Source: Alkalihalophilus marmarensis DSM 21297
GTDB taxonomy: Bacteria > Bacillota > Bacilli > Bacillales > Bacillaceae_D
Length of the DNA stretch: 64,000 nt
Direction of reading: 5' to 3'
Assembly (NCBI RefSeq): GCF_000474275.2
Contig: NZ_ATAE01000020.1
Location: 86,205 to 150,204, forward strand
Shown here: piece after piece, positions 27,731 through 37,001 of the stretch
How the letters are laid out: every line of letters begins with the position of its first letter
How positions within the stretch are numbered: position 1 is the first letter of the stretch
Notes under the pieces: model-generated
Databases searched by the model: none
The model's input: the letters and a program-made list of their open reading frames with translations, nothing else
Told to the model about the DNA's origin: nothing
Position numbers and translations under genes: made by a program

Positions 27731-27875
27731 AAACATCCTTCCTCCGTTGATTATAGCGGAAGGCACCGAATCCTGCGGGATGTGCGTGGCCAGGGGAGAT
27801 CCCGCTGGAGTGTGACGACAAGGAAGCTCCCGGGCCGCCCGCGGAAAGCGTGTGCCTGCAGCGGAAATCAACAAC
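27731..27875 (-). repeat. Structured repeat, subtype A
   Basis: It contains on the minus strand GTTGATTTCCGCTGCAGG and ACACGCTTTCCGCGGGCGG, identical over about 35 bp to the copy at 37.25 kb. The ends GTTGATT and ATCAACG are inverted. It lies downstream of the acyl-CoA operon. Confidence 0.85.
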
Positions 27876-27955
27876 TAATGCAGAAAGGAATTTTAGAACA
27901 TCAAGTGCGTTGACTGGACCTAGTCATGAGTTTTGTTTTAGCGGCTTTCAAGACA

Positions 27956-28723
27956 TTATTTCATCTGCATTCGAATGGCCCCGTCCAGCCTGATCACTTC
28001 CCCATTTAACATCGGGTTTGTGATAATATGCTGAACGAGATCGGCATACTCTTTCGGATGACCGAGTCTATTGGGGAATGGGGTCATTTGACCTAGTGAT
28101 TGCTTAGCGGCCTCTGGAAGCGTAGCAAACATCGGCGTTTCAAATATTCCTGGTGCTACCGACATCACTCGGATGCCAAATGCGCTAAGCTCTCTAGCTA
28201 GCGGCAATGTCATGCTGACTACTCCACCTTTTGAGGCAGCATAGGCAGCTTGCCCAATTTGTCCGTCAAAAGCAGCAACAGATGCTGTATTAATAATGAC
28301 TCCCCGCTCTCCTTCACGGTTCGGCTCATTCTCTTTCATCACTTCTGCTGCATGTTGAATCATTGAAAAAGTACCGATTAAATTCACCTGCATGACCTTT
28401 TGGAATGTTTCGACCCCGTGAAGCCCTCTCTTACCTAGCACTTTTTTGGCGATTCCTACGCCTGCGCAATTGATGAGACCGTGCAACGTTTGAAAATGGG
28501 AAACAGCATGAGCGACTGCACTTTTTGCATCTTCATCGTTTGTCACATCTGTTTTGACAAATGTGACTGCTTCTCCTAGTTCAGCTACTAAGTCTTCGCC
28601 TTTCGTCGAATCTAGGTCAGCAATCACCGCTTGACCTCCATTTAAAACGATCATCCGTACCGTCGCCTCGCCTAGGCCTGATGCGCCTCCTGACACTAGA
28701 AACGTTTTGTTCTTTACTCTCAT
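27956..28723 (-). CDS. Short-chain 3-hydroxyacyl-CoA dehydrogenase (HSD17B10-like SDR)
   Basis: 255 residues. NAD-binding motif [10 protein letters not shown] at 11-20, then DLDS, NCAG near 86, catalytic Ser in [10 protein letters not shown] and YAASKGG (Tyr near 161, Lys +4). The PGIFETPMF block after the active site is typical of type II 3-hydroxyacyl-CoA dehydrogenases. It is the last gene of a four-gene acyl-CoA operon and likely does the 3-hydroxyacyl-CoA oxidation step. ATG follows GGGGGGCGTGAG. Substrate chain or branch is unknown. Confidence 0.88.
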   Translation of the reverse strand: MRVKNKTFLVSGGASGLGEATVRMIVLNGGQAVIADLDSTKGEDLVAELGEAVTFVKTDVTNDEDAKSAVAHAVSHFQTLHGLINCAGVGIAKKVLGKRGLHGVETFQKVMQVNLIGTFSMIQHAAEVMKENEPNREGERGVIINTASVAAFDGQIGQAAYAASKGGVVSMTLPLARELSAFGIRVMSVAPGIFETPMFATLPEAAKQSLGQMTPFPNRLGHPKEYADLVQHIITNPMLNGEVIRLDGAIRMQMK

Positions 28724-28774
28724 TTTCTCACGCCCCCCTCTAAGTTAATCAATCGAGTTAATCCATCGAAAAGA

Positions 28775-29929
28775 TCAGTCTAGTCGTTCAATAATCGTCG
28801 CATTCGCCATGCCAAAACCTTCACATATAGCTTGAAGGCCGTAGCGTCCTCCTGTACGTTCAATCTCATGGAGCAAAGTCGTCATCACACGTGCCCCGCT
28901 TGCTCCAAGCGGGTGGCCAAGAGCTATCGCACCACCGTTAGGGTTTAGTTTATTTAAGTCCGCCCCTACTTCCTTCGCCCAAATAAGCGGAACGGGAGCG
29001 AACGCTTCATTTACTTCATAAAGGTCCATGTCCTCAATCGTTAAGCCGGCTTTCTTTAATACTTTATGCGTAGCTGGGATTGGTCCGGTCAGCATAAGTG
29101 TTGGATCAGAGCCGACTACGCTCCGTGCTGTAATTTTACAGCGGGGTTTAAGACCTAAAGCGTCTGCTTTATCACGTGACATAAGTAGAATTGCTGCCGC
29201 CCCGTCGCTCATTTGACTTGCATTTCCCGCCGTAATGGTGCCACCCTCTTCTTTGAACACTGTTTTTAAAGATTGCAAAGCTTCTAATGTTGTATCTGCT
29301 CTTGGACCTTCATCTTTTGTCAGCTCAATAACTGATCCGTCTTCTGCCGTACAATGAATCGGCATCACTTCACGGTCGAAATGTCCAGCTTCCCAAGCAC
29401 TTACTGCTTTTTTATGACTGTTTAACGAGAACTGATCCAATTCTTCTTTTGTTAATTCCCATTTTTCGACCATCCGTTCACATGATACTCCCTGATGCAG
29501 GAGTTCATATTTGTCGCTTAGCTTTTTACTGTAAGAGCTTCCTTGAACATTTGAAAACATTGGAACCCGCGTCATATGCTCAACTCCGGCTGCAACGACG
29601 ACATCCATATCACCGCTAGCAATCGCTTGCGCAGCAAAATGAACGGCTTGCTGGCTTGAGCCGCATTGACGGTCGATCGTCACACCAGGTACTTCAATGG
29701 GATAGCCTGCAATAAGCGCTGCGAGCCGTGCAATATCTGGTGCCTGCTCTCCTACTTGCGAGACACAGCCGGCAATTACATCTTCAATATCTGCGGGATC
29801 AATGTTCGTCCGCTCAACAAGCTCTTTTAAAGGCAGCGCCAATAGTTCATCTGCACGGAGGTTTGATAAGGCACCTTTTCTCTTTCCTAGCGGAGTTCTT
29901 ACTGCTTCTACAATGACTACTTCTCTCAT
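28775..29929 (-). CDS. Acetyl-CoA C-acyltransferase (thiolase)
   Basis: 384 residues. Nucleophile Cys89 in DRQCGSSQQAVHFAA, His in GGAIALGHPLGASGAR, and the second catalytic Cys in AICEGFGMANA near the C-terminus. The last motif differs from the CIGGGQG of biosynthetic thiolases and fits degradative enzymes. It overlaps the CoA-transferase gene by 4 bp. It probably performs the thiolytic step for the product of the downstream SDR. Confidence 0.9.
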   Translation of the reverse strand: MREVVIVEAVRTPLGKRKGALSNLRADELLALPLKELVERTNIDPADIEDVIAGCVSQVGEQAPDIARLAALIAGYPIEVPGVTIDRQCGSSQQAVHFAAQAIASGDMDVVVAAGVEHMTRVPMFSNVQGSSYSKKLSDKYELLHQGVSCERMVEKWELTKEELDQFSLNSHKKAVSAWEAGHFDREVMPIHCTAEDGSVIELTKDEGPRADTTLEALQSLKTVFKEEGGTITAGNASQMSDGAAAILLMSRDKADALGLKPRCKITARSVVGSDPTLMLTGPIPATHKVLKKAGLTIEDMDLYEVNEAFAPVPLIWAKEVGADLNKLNPNGGAIALGHPLGASGARVMTTLLHEIERTGGRYGLQAICEGFGMANATIIERLD

Positions 29930-31002
29930 ATTGATCGTTCCTTTCTTTTGTTAGGTTGGTTAGCTGGTAATGTGCGAATTCTTGCTCTCTCATCTGTAAG
30001 CATCTCAATCAGCCCTCGTTCATGTATAAGCGGAGAAGAAACTGCCTCGTTTATGGTCAGGACTGGGGACAAGCAGCAATCGACTTTCTTAGCAAATTGC
30101 GTCCATTCATCTAACGTCCTGCTTTTAAACAGAGCAGTGACTTCACTTGCAATTGAATGCACCTCATCCCGCCGGTCTTGTCCTCTATGTCTCCAGTGCG
30201 GCTGGTGAACAGCTGTACAAAAGTTACTCCAAAATTTCTCCTCAAGCGCCCCTATTGCCATATAGCGCTCGTCCTTCGTCTCATAAATGGAATAACATAC
30301 ATACTGACCGTTCAGTTCATCTACTCCGGCAGTACGTCCAGTTTCCCTGTAAATTAACTCATAGGCACCAAGCATTGAAAATAAGGCATCGACAAGACTG
30401 ATATCTACATATTGCCCGTATCCATTCACACCGCGGCTGACTAGGGCCGCAAGAATTTGCTCAGAAGCATACATTCCGCCCATATAATCGGCAAATTGAA
30501 TATGGGGATGAACAGGCTTCCCATTTTCATCAGATAACAAAGATAATATCCCGCTCTCTGCCATGTAATTAATATCATGGCTGCCAAATCCGCTTTGATG
30601 ATCTGTATGCTGCCCGTAGCCAGAGATTGAACAATATATTAAGCCAGGATTCATTTTTTTCAGCCGTTCGTAATGAAGGCCGAATTTCTCCATCACACCA
30701 GGCCTGAATGACTCAATGACAACATCCGCATTCTTAATGAGCTGCAGGGCTCTTTCTTGATCTGCGGGGTCCTTTAAATTAAGGTGAATCGATTGTTTAT
30801 TCCAGTTCGTTGCGGCATAAATAACTCCCACGCCTTCATGCATCGTGGACAGGTGCCGGGCAGGATCACCATGCGGAGGTTCTACTTTAATTACTTGTGC
30901 CCCCATGTTTCCAAGTCGTAAAGAAGCAAAAGGACCAGGGAGATAATTTGTGAAATCAATGATTTTTATTGAATCAAGCATTCCTTGTTTAGCCAGAATC
31001 AT
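29926..31002 (-). CDS. CaiB/BaiF (class III) CoA-transferase
   Basis: 358 residues. Family blocks are IIDFTNYLPGPFASLRLGNMGA, in part LPGPFASLRLG, then VIKVEPPHGDPAR, VVIESFRPGVMEKFGL and YCSISGYGQ, with the nucleophilic Asp expected in the following stretch around SHDINYMAESG. Enzymes of this family move CoA between acids or racemise 2-methylacyl-CoA; which one applies is not clear. Placed between acyl-CoA dehydrogenase and thiolase, it likely activates the carboxylic acid substrate of the pathway. The gap to the upstream gene is 2 bp. An internal ATG (MLDSIK) is a possible alternative start. Confidence 0.87.
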   Translation of the reverse strand: MILAKQGMLDSIKIIDFTNYLPGPFASLRLGNMGAQVIKVEPPHGDPARHLSTMHEGVGVIYAATNWNKQSIHLNLKDPADQERALQLIKNADVVIESFRPGVMEKFGLHYERLKKMNPGLIYCSISGYGQHTDHQSGFGSHDINYMAESGILSLLSDENGKPVHPHIQFADYMGGMYASEQILAALVSRGVNGYGQYVDISLVDALFSMLGAYELIYRETGRTAGVDELNGQYVCYSIYETKDERYMAIGALEEKFWSNFCTAVHQPHWRHRGQDRRDEVHSIASEVTALFKSRTLDEWTQFAKKVDCCLSPVLTINEAVSSPLIHERGLIEMLTDERARIRTLPANQPNKRKERSI

Positions 31003-31004
31003 CT

Positions 31005-32153
31005 CTATAACCCCATTTTTTTCGCAATGATCGTTTTCATGATTTCATTTGTCCCTGCATAAATTGCTGATACAGGAATATCTCTAGAACGTCTTGCTAC
31101 TTCATACTCTTCCATGTATCCATACCCTCCGTGCAGCTGGACACACGTACTGACTGTCTCTTTCGCAAGATCAGTGAGCCACCACTTTGCCATAGACACT
31201 TCTTTAACCACATCCTCGCCTCTCATATGCCGCTCTACTAAGGAGTGAAGGAAGGTACGGCCAATTTCCCCTTTTGTTGCTAGTTCAACTAAAGTAAATT
31301 GATTATGTTGAAACGATCCGACCGGTTTTCCAAATGCTTTTCTTTCCTTTACATACGTAAGAGTAGAATCAAGCGTCACTTCTGCTGCTGTAACAGCTGC
31401 GATCGCTACGATCAGCCTCTCCTGCTGCAGCTGCTCCATTAAGTAGTAGAAACCCTTCCCGGCCTCTCCTAATAGATTTTCCTTTGGTACACGGACATCT
31501 TCAAATGTGAGTTCAAGCGTGTCTTGAGATCTGAGTCCGACCTTATCGAGTTTTTTCCCTTTAATGAATCCTTCAGAATTTCCATCTACGACTAAAAGAC
31601 TGATTCCTGCTCTAGCTGGCTCTGCTCTTGGATCTGTTTTACAAACGACGACAAACAGATCCCCGTGAAGGCCATTTGAAATAAACGTTTTAGAGCCATT
31701 TAATACATAGGAATCGCCATCTAATATTGCCGTTGTTTTAATTGCCTGCAGGTCAGAACCTGTCCCTGGTTCTGTCATCGCAACGGCTGTCACTGCCTCC
31801 CCTGTAGCACATTTAGGAAGCCACCGACCCTTTTGTTCTTCATTACCATAGTGCCATAAATAAGGAACAACCACATCATTATGCAATGGAACTCCTACTA
31901 GACTTGAACCAATGCGTTCTAGTTCTTCGATCAGGACAAAGGAGTAGCCAAAATCAGCTCCCATTCCGCCGTACTCTTCAGGAAGCCACGGACATAAAAG
32001 TCCTTCACCTCCAAGCTTGTACCAAATATCCCTAGGAATGAGTCCATCCTTCTCCCATTTTTCATAATGAGGTTTAATCTCTTTTTCTAGAAAACTCCGA
32101 ACCGCTTTACGAAAAATCATATGCTCTTCTTTTAAAAAAGATGCTGTACCCAT
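31005..32153 (-). CDS. Acyl-CoA dehydrogenase
   Basis: 382 residues, FAD-dependent, first beta-oxidation step. Motifs are AMTEPGTGSDLQAIKTTA, RKAFGKPVGSFQHNQF, LHGGYGYMEEYEVAR and the C-terminal IYAGTNEIMK. The position that is Glu in medium-chain enzymes is Ala here, and an Ala-Ala-Glu stretch near residue 238 could supply the base, as in long-chain and isovaleryl types. So it is not obviously inactive. It heads the operon; ATG follows GGGGGA. A cre-like site lies directly upstream. Confidence 0.9.
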   Translation of the reverse strand: MGTASFLKEEHMIFRKAVRSFLEKEIKPHYEKWEKDGLIPRDIWYKLGGEGLLCPWLPEEYGGMGADFGYSFVLIEELERIGSSLVGVPLHNDVVVPYLWHYGNEEQKGRWLPKCATGEAVTAVAMTEPGTGSDLQAIKTTAILDGDSYVLNGSKTFISNGLHGDLFVVVCKTDPRAEPARAGISLLVVDGNSEGFIKGKKLDKVGLRSQDTLELTFEDVRVPKENLLGEAGKGFYYLMEQLQQERLIVAIAAVTAAEVTLDSTLTYVKERKAFGKPVGSFQHNQFTLVELATKGEIGRTFLHSLVERHMRGEDVVKEVSMAKWWLTDLAKETVSTCVQLHGGYGYMEEYEVARRSRDIPVSAIYAGTNEIMKTIIAKKMGL

Positions 32154-32165
32154 GCATATCCCCCT

Positions 32166-32179
32166 TTAAAACGCTTTCA
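32166..32179 (-). promoter_or_regulatory. Possible CcpA (cre) site before the acyl-CoA operon
   Basis: TGAAAGCGTTTTAA on the minus strand matches the cre consensus TGWAANCGNTNWCA except at one position. It sits about 12 bp before the first start codon, just upstream of the ribosome site. Confidence 0.45.
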
Positions 32180-32304
32180 TTTCTACTTTATTAACTATCT
32201 TATCGCTATTACTTTATGCAACGCTCACCATTCTCATTAACATAATATTCTTACTACTATACTTTTACATTCGTCTAGTAAACAGGTTTTTCCTGCTTAT
32301 TCAA

Positions 32305-32342
32305 CAAAAATCCCCTATGAATGATAATTCATTCATGGGGGT
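32305..32342 (-). terminator. Intrinsic terminator after lipoprotein gene
   Basis: Long stem CCCCTATGAATGA/TCATTCATGGGG with T run on the minus strand. Confidence 0.85.
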
Positions 32343-32351
32343 TAAAGGTCT

Positions 32352-33011
32352 TTATGGCGAATAGACATCACGAACAATGGCAACTAGATACCACTCGCCC
32401 TCTTTTTCTTCAAATACAAACCGAAGCGCCTGCCAATCGAACTCAATGTCAGAAGGTGGTGAGTAATACTCTACATACTTTGCTTCAGGATACTCATCAG
32501 CAATCGTATTTATCATTCCCCCACTTTCTACAATGGAGTCGTTATAGGTCACTTCAGTGTAATCAACGGACGATACTCCTTGATGCATAAGGAGGTAATT
32601 TGTCACCCAATTATGGGCTGTCATTATAAATTGCTGATCGCCGTGATCATATCCCCATATATACTCCGTGTCATTACCGAGGTTGGCTGCCTCTTCTTTT
32701 GTAAAGGTTACATCATTATCTTCATCTGTTCCGATAGCGGCATAAAAGGAAAATGTTAAGCCTTTTTTGGGATGAGTCATTTTAGAGAGGCTTTGCCAAT
32801 CTTGCTTTGAAAGTGTAAGAAGCGCAGTATCTGCTTTTTTCAGCAGTTTTTCTTTTTCCGTGAGCTCTGCATCACCCTCTGCTTCTTCTGGATCAGTCTC
32901 TACATTTTCACCAGGTACTTCCTCTTGTAGTAAATCCTCCCTTTCATTTGCAGAATTTTGACATGCGGCCAAAACTAGTAACAACATCCCAATAAGCAGC
33001 AACATTTTCAT
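32352..33011 (-). CDS. Lipoprotein of unknown function
   Basis: 219 residues. The lipobox is VLAAC (Cys17), followed by an acidic linker to about residue 50. The folded part (about 52-219) has KADTALLTLSKQDWQSLSKM and ends with EKEGEWYLVAIVRD, a pattern seen in NTF2-like or DUF-type lipoproteins of bacilli. No catalytic motif was recognised. Monocistronic. Family not identified. Confidence 0.7.
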   Translation of the reverse strand: MKMLLLIGMLLLVLAACQNSANEREDLLQEEVPGENVETDPEEAEGDAELTEKEKLLKKADTALLTLSKQDWQSLSKMTHPKKGLTFSFYAAIGTDEDNDVTFTKEEAANLGNDTEYIWGYDHGDQQFIMTAHNWVTNYLLMHQGVSSVDYTEVTYNDSIVESGGMINTIADEYPEAKYVEYYSPPSDIEFDWQALRFVFEEKEGEWYLVAIVRDVYSP

Positions 33012-33163
33012 TACTAGATCCCTCCATTCGCCTTAGTTCATTTTTTCATATAAAAACGATGGACCTACTAAACTTCCTAACACTAGTAAACGAGCCAATT
33101 ACTACCCTTTAGAGGCAGCAATTACCGCTATACTTACATAGTAAACCTTTTTATTATAGATTT

Positions 33164-33790
33164 ATGAGACATTTCAAACGATTTACCTCACTCTTTTTAT
33201 TGTCCGTTGCCTTAGTCTTTGGTTTTGGTGGAACAGATGCCGAAGCGTCTACCACACACACTGTTTCACAAGGAGATACAATGTGGAAAATTGCTGTCCG
33301 CTATCAAGTGGGTGTGACAGAAATTATCCAAGCAAACCCGCAAGTATCTAATCCTAATGTGATCTATCCTGGCCAGCGCCTAACGATCCCTAGCGCATCA
33401 AGCTTTGTATCAATGGAAGAAGAAGTCATTCGTCTTGTGAACCAAGAACGTGCGAAACACGGCTTAAATCCACTACAAAGCAACTGGGAATTATCACGTG
33501 TTGCTAGATTCAAGTCAGAGGATATGCGTGATAAAAACTACTTCAGCCATACATCACCAACATACGGAAGTCCGCATCAAATGATCCGTAATTTCGGGAT
33601 TACATACCGCGCTTCAGGTGAAAACATCGCTGCTGGTCAAACTTCTGCACAGGCTGTGTTCAATGCTTGGATGAACAGCACAGGCCACCGTCAGAATATT
33701 CTTTCTTCTAACTATACGCACATTGGTGTAGGTTATGCAAAAGGAGGTTCGTACGGTCACTATTGGACACAAATGTTCATTGGCCGCTAA
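33164..33790 (+). CDS. Secreted LysM-CAP domain protein
   Basis: 208 residues. Signal peptide to about residue 29 (TDAEAS), LysM about 32-76 (HTVSQGDTMWKIAVRY ... YPGQRLTIP) and a CAP/SCP domain about 84-206 with HTSPTYGSP, GENIAAGQT and GHRQNILSSNY. Similar to YkwD/SafA-type cell wall or spore proteins; CAP domains of bacteria have no settled activity. Oddly, no Shine-Dalgarno sequence precedes the ATG; the region before it is AT-rich, with TATTAT ending 6 bp before the start, which could give a leaderless mRNA. Confidence 0.88.
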   Translation: MRHFKRFTSLFLLSVALVFGFGGTDAEASTTHTVSQGDTMWKIAVRYQVGVTEIIQANPQVSNPNVIYPGQRLTIPSASSFVSMEEEVIRLVNQERAKHGLNPLQSNWELSRVARFKSEDMRDKNYFSHTSPTYGSPHQMIRNFGITYRASGENIAAGQTSAQAVFNAWMNSTGHRQNILSSNYTHIGVGYAKGGSYGHYWTQMFIGR

Positions 33791-33818
33791 AAGTGAGGGG
33801 ATTTCCCTCGCTTTTTTT
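33791..33818 (+). terminator. Intrinsic terminator after LysM-CAP gene
   Basis: Seven-pair stem GTGAGGG/CCCTCGC followed by seven T, right after the stop codon. Confidence 0.8.
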
Positions 33819-33885
33819 GTTTGAACATCTCGCTTCTCATCGAAACAAAAAAAGGCTAAGATCATAGGTAAGGAGTGATTACTAT

Positions 33886-35031
33886 ATGATTATGTGGCTT
33901 CTTCTATTTACTTGCCTTTTTTGGCTGATCATTTTAATAGATGCAGTGATTGGAATGAGAAAGATTGATCGATTAGAAGATGTAAGTGTGGAAATGTTCG
34001 ATGACGCTCCCCTTATATCCATTATTATTGCTGCTAGAAATGAAGAAACAGGTATATCTGCGAGTCTCTATTCACAGATAAAACAAAGCTACCCCGCACT
34101 AGAATGGATCGTCGTGAATGACCGTTCTACTGACCGTACCCGCGAGCATATTGAATCTATTCGTAAAAAAGATGCGAGAATAACCTCTATCCATATAAAG
34201 GAGCTTCCGCAAGGCTGGCTTGGTAAAAATCATGCGCTGTATCAGGGGTACAAAAAAGCAAAAGGAGACTATCTTTTATTTACGGATGCGGATATTATCT
34301 ATCAGCCTGATACGATTGAAAAGGCGATGAACTACGTGAAGAAAAACGATATCGATCATCTCACGCTCGCACCCAACATGAATGTGAAACGATTTTGGCC
34401 TAAGGCGTTTATTTCGTTTTTCTTATTTGGATTTTCCTTCTTTAAAAGACCGTGGATGGCCAATGTTGATTCAAGTAAATCCGCCATCGGGATTGGTGCC
34501 TTTAATTTAGTTTCAAAGAAGGCTTACGAATCAATCGGTGGTCATCAAGCAATAAAAGAGCGGCCTGACGATGATTTGATGCTTGGGGTCCTTTTGAAAC
34601 AAAAAGGATATAAGCAGAGGATGGTCACGGCACTCAATCACCTCGAAGTAGAATGGTATGCGACTTTAAAAGAGGCATTTGTAGGCCTTGAGAAAAACAC
34701 ATTAGCAGGACTCTATTATCGATATTCCATGGTCGCTCTTGCAGTAAGCGGTGTGTTTATCACCCATGTTCTCCCATTCTTGACCTTATTTTCAAACTCT
34801 GAACTCGTCCGTATGTTATCTATTCTTAGTATCGTGTTGATTGCTGGTGTGTACATGCAGACCGTTCATAAGATGACTAAAGGGGCCCTTAAGTCTCTTC
34901 CCGTCCTCCCGGTTACTGCTCTTCTTTTTATTTACTGTATTGCCCGTGCTGCCTTTCTTACTGCCTATCGCGGCGGGATTGTATGGAGAGGAACGTTCTA
35001 TTCGATCAAAGAGCTTCGTCAAAAAAACTAG
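33886..35031 (+). CDS. Membrane glycosyltransferase family 2 protein
   Basis: 381 residues. N-terminal helix about 3-22, catalytic domain about 43-260 with IIIAARNEETG, VVNDRSTDRT and the DxD motif FTDADI, then a Q/RxxRW-like region (PDDDLMLGVLLKQKG), then three to four C-terminal helices. Resembles hopanoid or carotenoid-type GT2 proteins (HpnB/CrtQ-like); the acceptor is unknown. Strong AAGGAGTGA site before ATG. Alone, with no lipid pathway genes near it. Confidence 0.85.
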   Translation: MIMWLLLFTCLFWLIILIDAVIGMRKIDRLEDVSVEMFDDAPLISIIIAARNEETGISASLYSQIKQSYPALEWIVVNDRSTDRTREHIESIRKKDARITSIHIKELPQGWLGKNHALYQGYKKAKGDYLLFTDADIIYQPDTIEKAMNYVKKNDIDHLTLAPNMNVKRFWPKAFISFFLFGFSFFKRPWMANVDSSKSAIGIGAFNLVSKKAYESIGGHQAIKERPDDDLMLGVLLKQKGYKQRMVTALNHLEVEWYATLKEAFVGLEKNTLAGLYYRYSMVALAVSGVFITHVLPFLTLFSNSELVRMLSILSIVLIAGVYMQTVHKMTKGALKSLPVLPVTALLFIYCIARAAFLTAYRGGIVWRGTFYSIKELRQKN

Positions 35032-35057
35032 CCGTGCGAGTAACGCATGGCTAGTTT
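35026..35057. terminator. Bidirectional terminator
   Basis: AACTAGCC-G-TGCG and CGCA-T-GGCTAGTT arms with a 5-nt loop between convergent genes. Both stop codons fall in the stem region. Confidence 0.75.
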
Positions 35058-35539
35058 AATTTACGTCTATAAAACTTTCGATCGACATGCACAATCGGAA
35101 ATGACGAGGGCAAGTCTGACTTTGTGATCTCTTGAAAATGATTCTTCTCATAGAAACGATGTGCCGCCTTAAATTCGTTTGTCGTTCCAAGATAGATTAC
35201 GTCAAATTCGTTCGCTTTTGCCCATTCAAGCGCATACTCTAAAAGCCTGGCTGCAATGTTGTAACGAGATCCTCTATATTCTTTTTTTACAAACATTTTT
35301 CTAAGGGCCAACACTCCTTCTTCTACTTTAAGAAAACTGACCGTCCCTACCACTTCATCTTCAATAGCAGCCGTCCAAAAATTCCCGCCTTTTTTGATGT
35401 AGTGGCTATGGATATCTAATAAATCTGGCTGGTCAGCCGCGGTAATTGAAACCCCGTATTCATCTTGCTGGATCGGCAGGATTAAATTTATAATTTGTTC
35501 TTTAATCTTTTCTTCGTATTCCTTGATGTCTACACTCAT
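35051..35539 (-). CDS. GNAT family N-acetyltransferase
   Basis: 162 residues. The acetyl-CoA-binding segment is MFVKKEYRGSRYNIAARLLE near residues 86-105, preceded by the strand VVGTVSFLKVEEG and followed by VIYLGTTNEFKAAHRFYEKNHF. The substrate is unknown. ATG follows GGGGAG. Single gene facing the glycosyltransferase gene. Confidence 0.85.
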   Translation of the reverse strand: MSVDIKEYEEKIKEQIINLILPIQQDEYGVSITAADQPDLLDIHSHYIKKGGNFWTAAIEDEVVGTVSFLKVEEGVLALRKMFVKKEYRGSRYNIAARLLEYALEWAKANEFDVIYLGTTNEFKAAHRFYEKNHFQEITKSDLPSSFPIVHVDRKFYRRKLN

Positions 35540-35684
35540 GTTCTATCTGCTCCCCTTACACATTTACTCTTTCTAAATTCTTACATTTTACTATGTAAGC
35601 TGCTGTTTTCATAGTCTTTTATAGGATTTTCATGCTATGTTCGTTATACTAGCAACATATACCTTTAAAAAAGGAGTCATTAAG

Positions 35685-35990
35685 ATGAACAAAAAAGAGA
35701 TAGAAGATAAGATTATTGGACAATATCAACAAGAAGAAAGCATGATGATCCTCGTCTTTGCACAGTGGTGTGTCAATCACGACCTAGACCCTGCTGACCT
35801 TTATAAGCGTGCTTACCCCAATCAAGGAGATAATCCAGCCCTTAAGCATGCCTTAGAATTAACAGTACCTAAAGAAGAAGCAGGTGAAATAAATGATCAG
35901 ACCTTGCTTGGAGTACTCTCTTTATTCGGTAATGATGATTTAGCCTTTGTCGTTACGGAAGAAATGAATAACTTAAAGAAACGCAAATAG
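35685..35990 (+). CDS. Small conserved hypothetical protein
   Basis: 101 residues from the ATG that follows AAGGAG; a start 48 bp further upstream has no ribosome site. Predicted helical, with FAQWCVNHDLDPADLYKRAY in the middle and TLLGVLSLFGNDDLAFVV near the end. No signal or membrane segment. I do not recognise the family. The stop codon is inside the terminator stem. Confidence 0.65.
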   Translation: MNKKEIEDKIIGQYQQEESMMILVFAQWCVNHDLDPADLYKRAYPNQGDNPALKHALELTVPKEEAGEINDQTLLGVLSLFGNDDLAFVVTEEMNNLKKRK

Positions 35991-36009
35991 ACAGCTATTT
36001 GCGTTTTTT
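35979..36009 (+). terminator. Intrinsic terminator overlapping the stop codon
   Basis: Perfect 12-bp stem AAACGCAAATAG/CTATTTGCGTTT, 4-nt loop, six T. The 5' arm includes the TAG stop of the upstream gene. Confidence 0.9.
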
Positions 36010-36096
36010 GTCGAGTGAATGACATGCCTCCATCCTCTTCCTCGGAATATAATAAGGAAGAAAACACCATTACTTCAAGTGAAGGGGACTAAATCC

Positions 36097-36912
36097 ATGA
36101 AGCTCAAACGCCTTCTCTATGTAAACATCCTCCTTATCACCTGCTTACTCATCTTCTCTCTGTATCAAATGTATGTCGTAACCTCAGTCAAAGCGGCACT
36201 GTACCATGTTCAAAATGAGCTGCAAAACACTCAGTCAGAACTGTCGTATTTACATTCCGAACTCTACACAATAAGAGAAGAAACTAAATGGCTGTCGTAC
36301 ACGGACTTTACAGCAGCCTACCCTGAAACATATGGGCCTCCGGTTACGATTACGATAAGCTGGTCTTTTTCAGAAAATGAATCTGAGTCCTCGGTCTTTT
36401 TAAGAAGCAGAGCCGTTGGTGAGTCCGAATGGCACACAGTAGATGCAATCCAGTCAGATGAGCTCTTTTATAAAGCAAGCTTTGATGTCCTGCCTAACCT
36501 AGAATATGAATACCAAGTTGTATCAAAGGGAGCCATGACCAGAAGTTCTGATATTGACTATGTGCCTACTGACCTTTATCGACCACAGCCGTTAACCATG
36601 GAGTTTAGCTCTTATACTCATACAAATAATGATATCATCTCAGCTTACGAGGCTGCGTTCTCTTTACCTGCTAATCAGCCAGACTATTTTAAAGCAACCA
36701 AAGCCCAGGCCATTGTGACCGATAAAGGTGGTGAGATTTCTAAGGTGCCGCTTACTAAGAATAAGAATGGAAACTTAGAAGAATGGAAACTTCAAATTAG
36801 CGGGTTGCAAATAAGAGAAATTAAATTAGAGGTTACGTACGGAAATGGCAAAAAACATACACGTATGATATATCCGTATGAAGACTATGAATTTGACCAT
36901 TTTTATGATTGA
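36097..36912 (+). CDS. Membrane-anchored protein with coiled coil, unknown
   Basis: 271 residues from the ATG behind GAAGGGGA. One N-terminal membrane helix (about 6-28), then a coiled-coil-like stretch (about 30-65, VQNELQNTQSELSYLHSEL), then an extracellular beta-rich part with PPVTITISWSF and LEYEYQVVS, suggestive of fibronectin-like domains. Type II topology likely. No catalytic residues recognised. Upstream in-frame codons lack a ribosome site. Confidence 0.65.
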   Translation: MKLKRLLYVNILLITCLLIFSLYQMYVVTSVKAALYHVQNELQNTQSELSYLHSELYTIREETKWLSYTDFTAAYPETYGPPVTITISWSFSENESESSVFLRSRAVGESEWHTVDAIQSDELFYKASFDVLPNLEYEYQVVSKGAMTRSSDIDYVPTDLYRPQPLTMEFSSYTHTNNDIISAYEAAFSLPANQPDYFKATKAQAIVTDKGGEISKVPLTKNKNGNLEEWKLQISGLQIREIKLEVTYGNGKKHTRMIYPYEDYEFDHFYD

Positions 36913-37001
36913 AGCACCTGGACTATTCAGTGGATCAATTGTAATCAAATGTAAAATACGGTGTGATATACAATAAAAAAATTTGCTAGGGGGAAGTATT
37001 T

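Noticed and set aside
31005..32153. Acyl-CoA dehydrogenase lacking its catalytic Glu
   Set aside because: IYAGT replaces IYEGT, but long-chain and isovaleryl types use a Glu elsewhere, and a candidate is present near residue 238.
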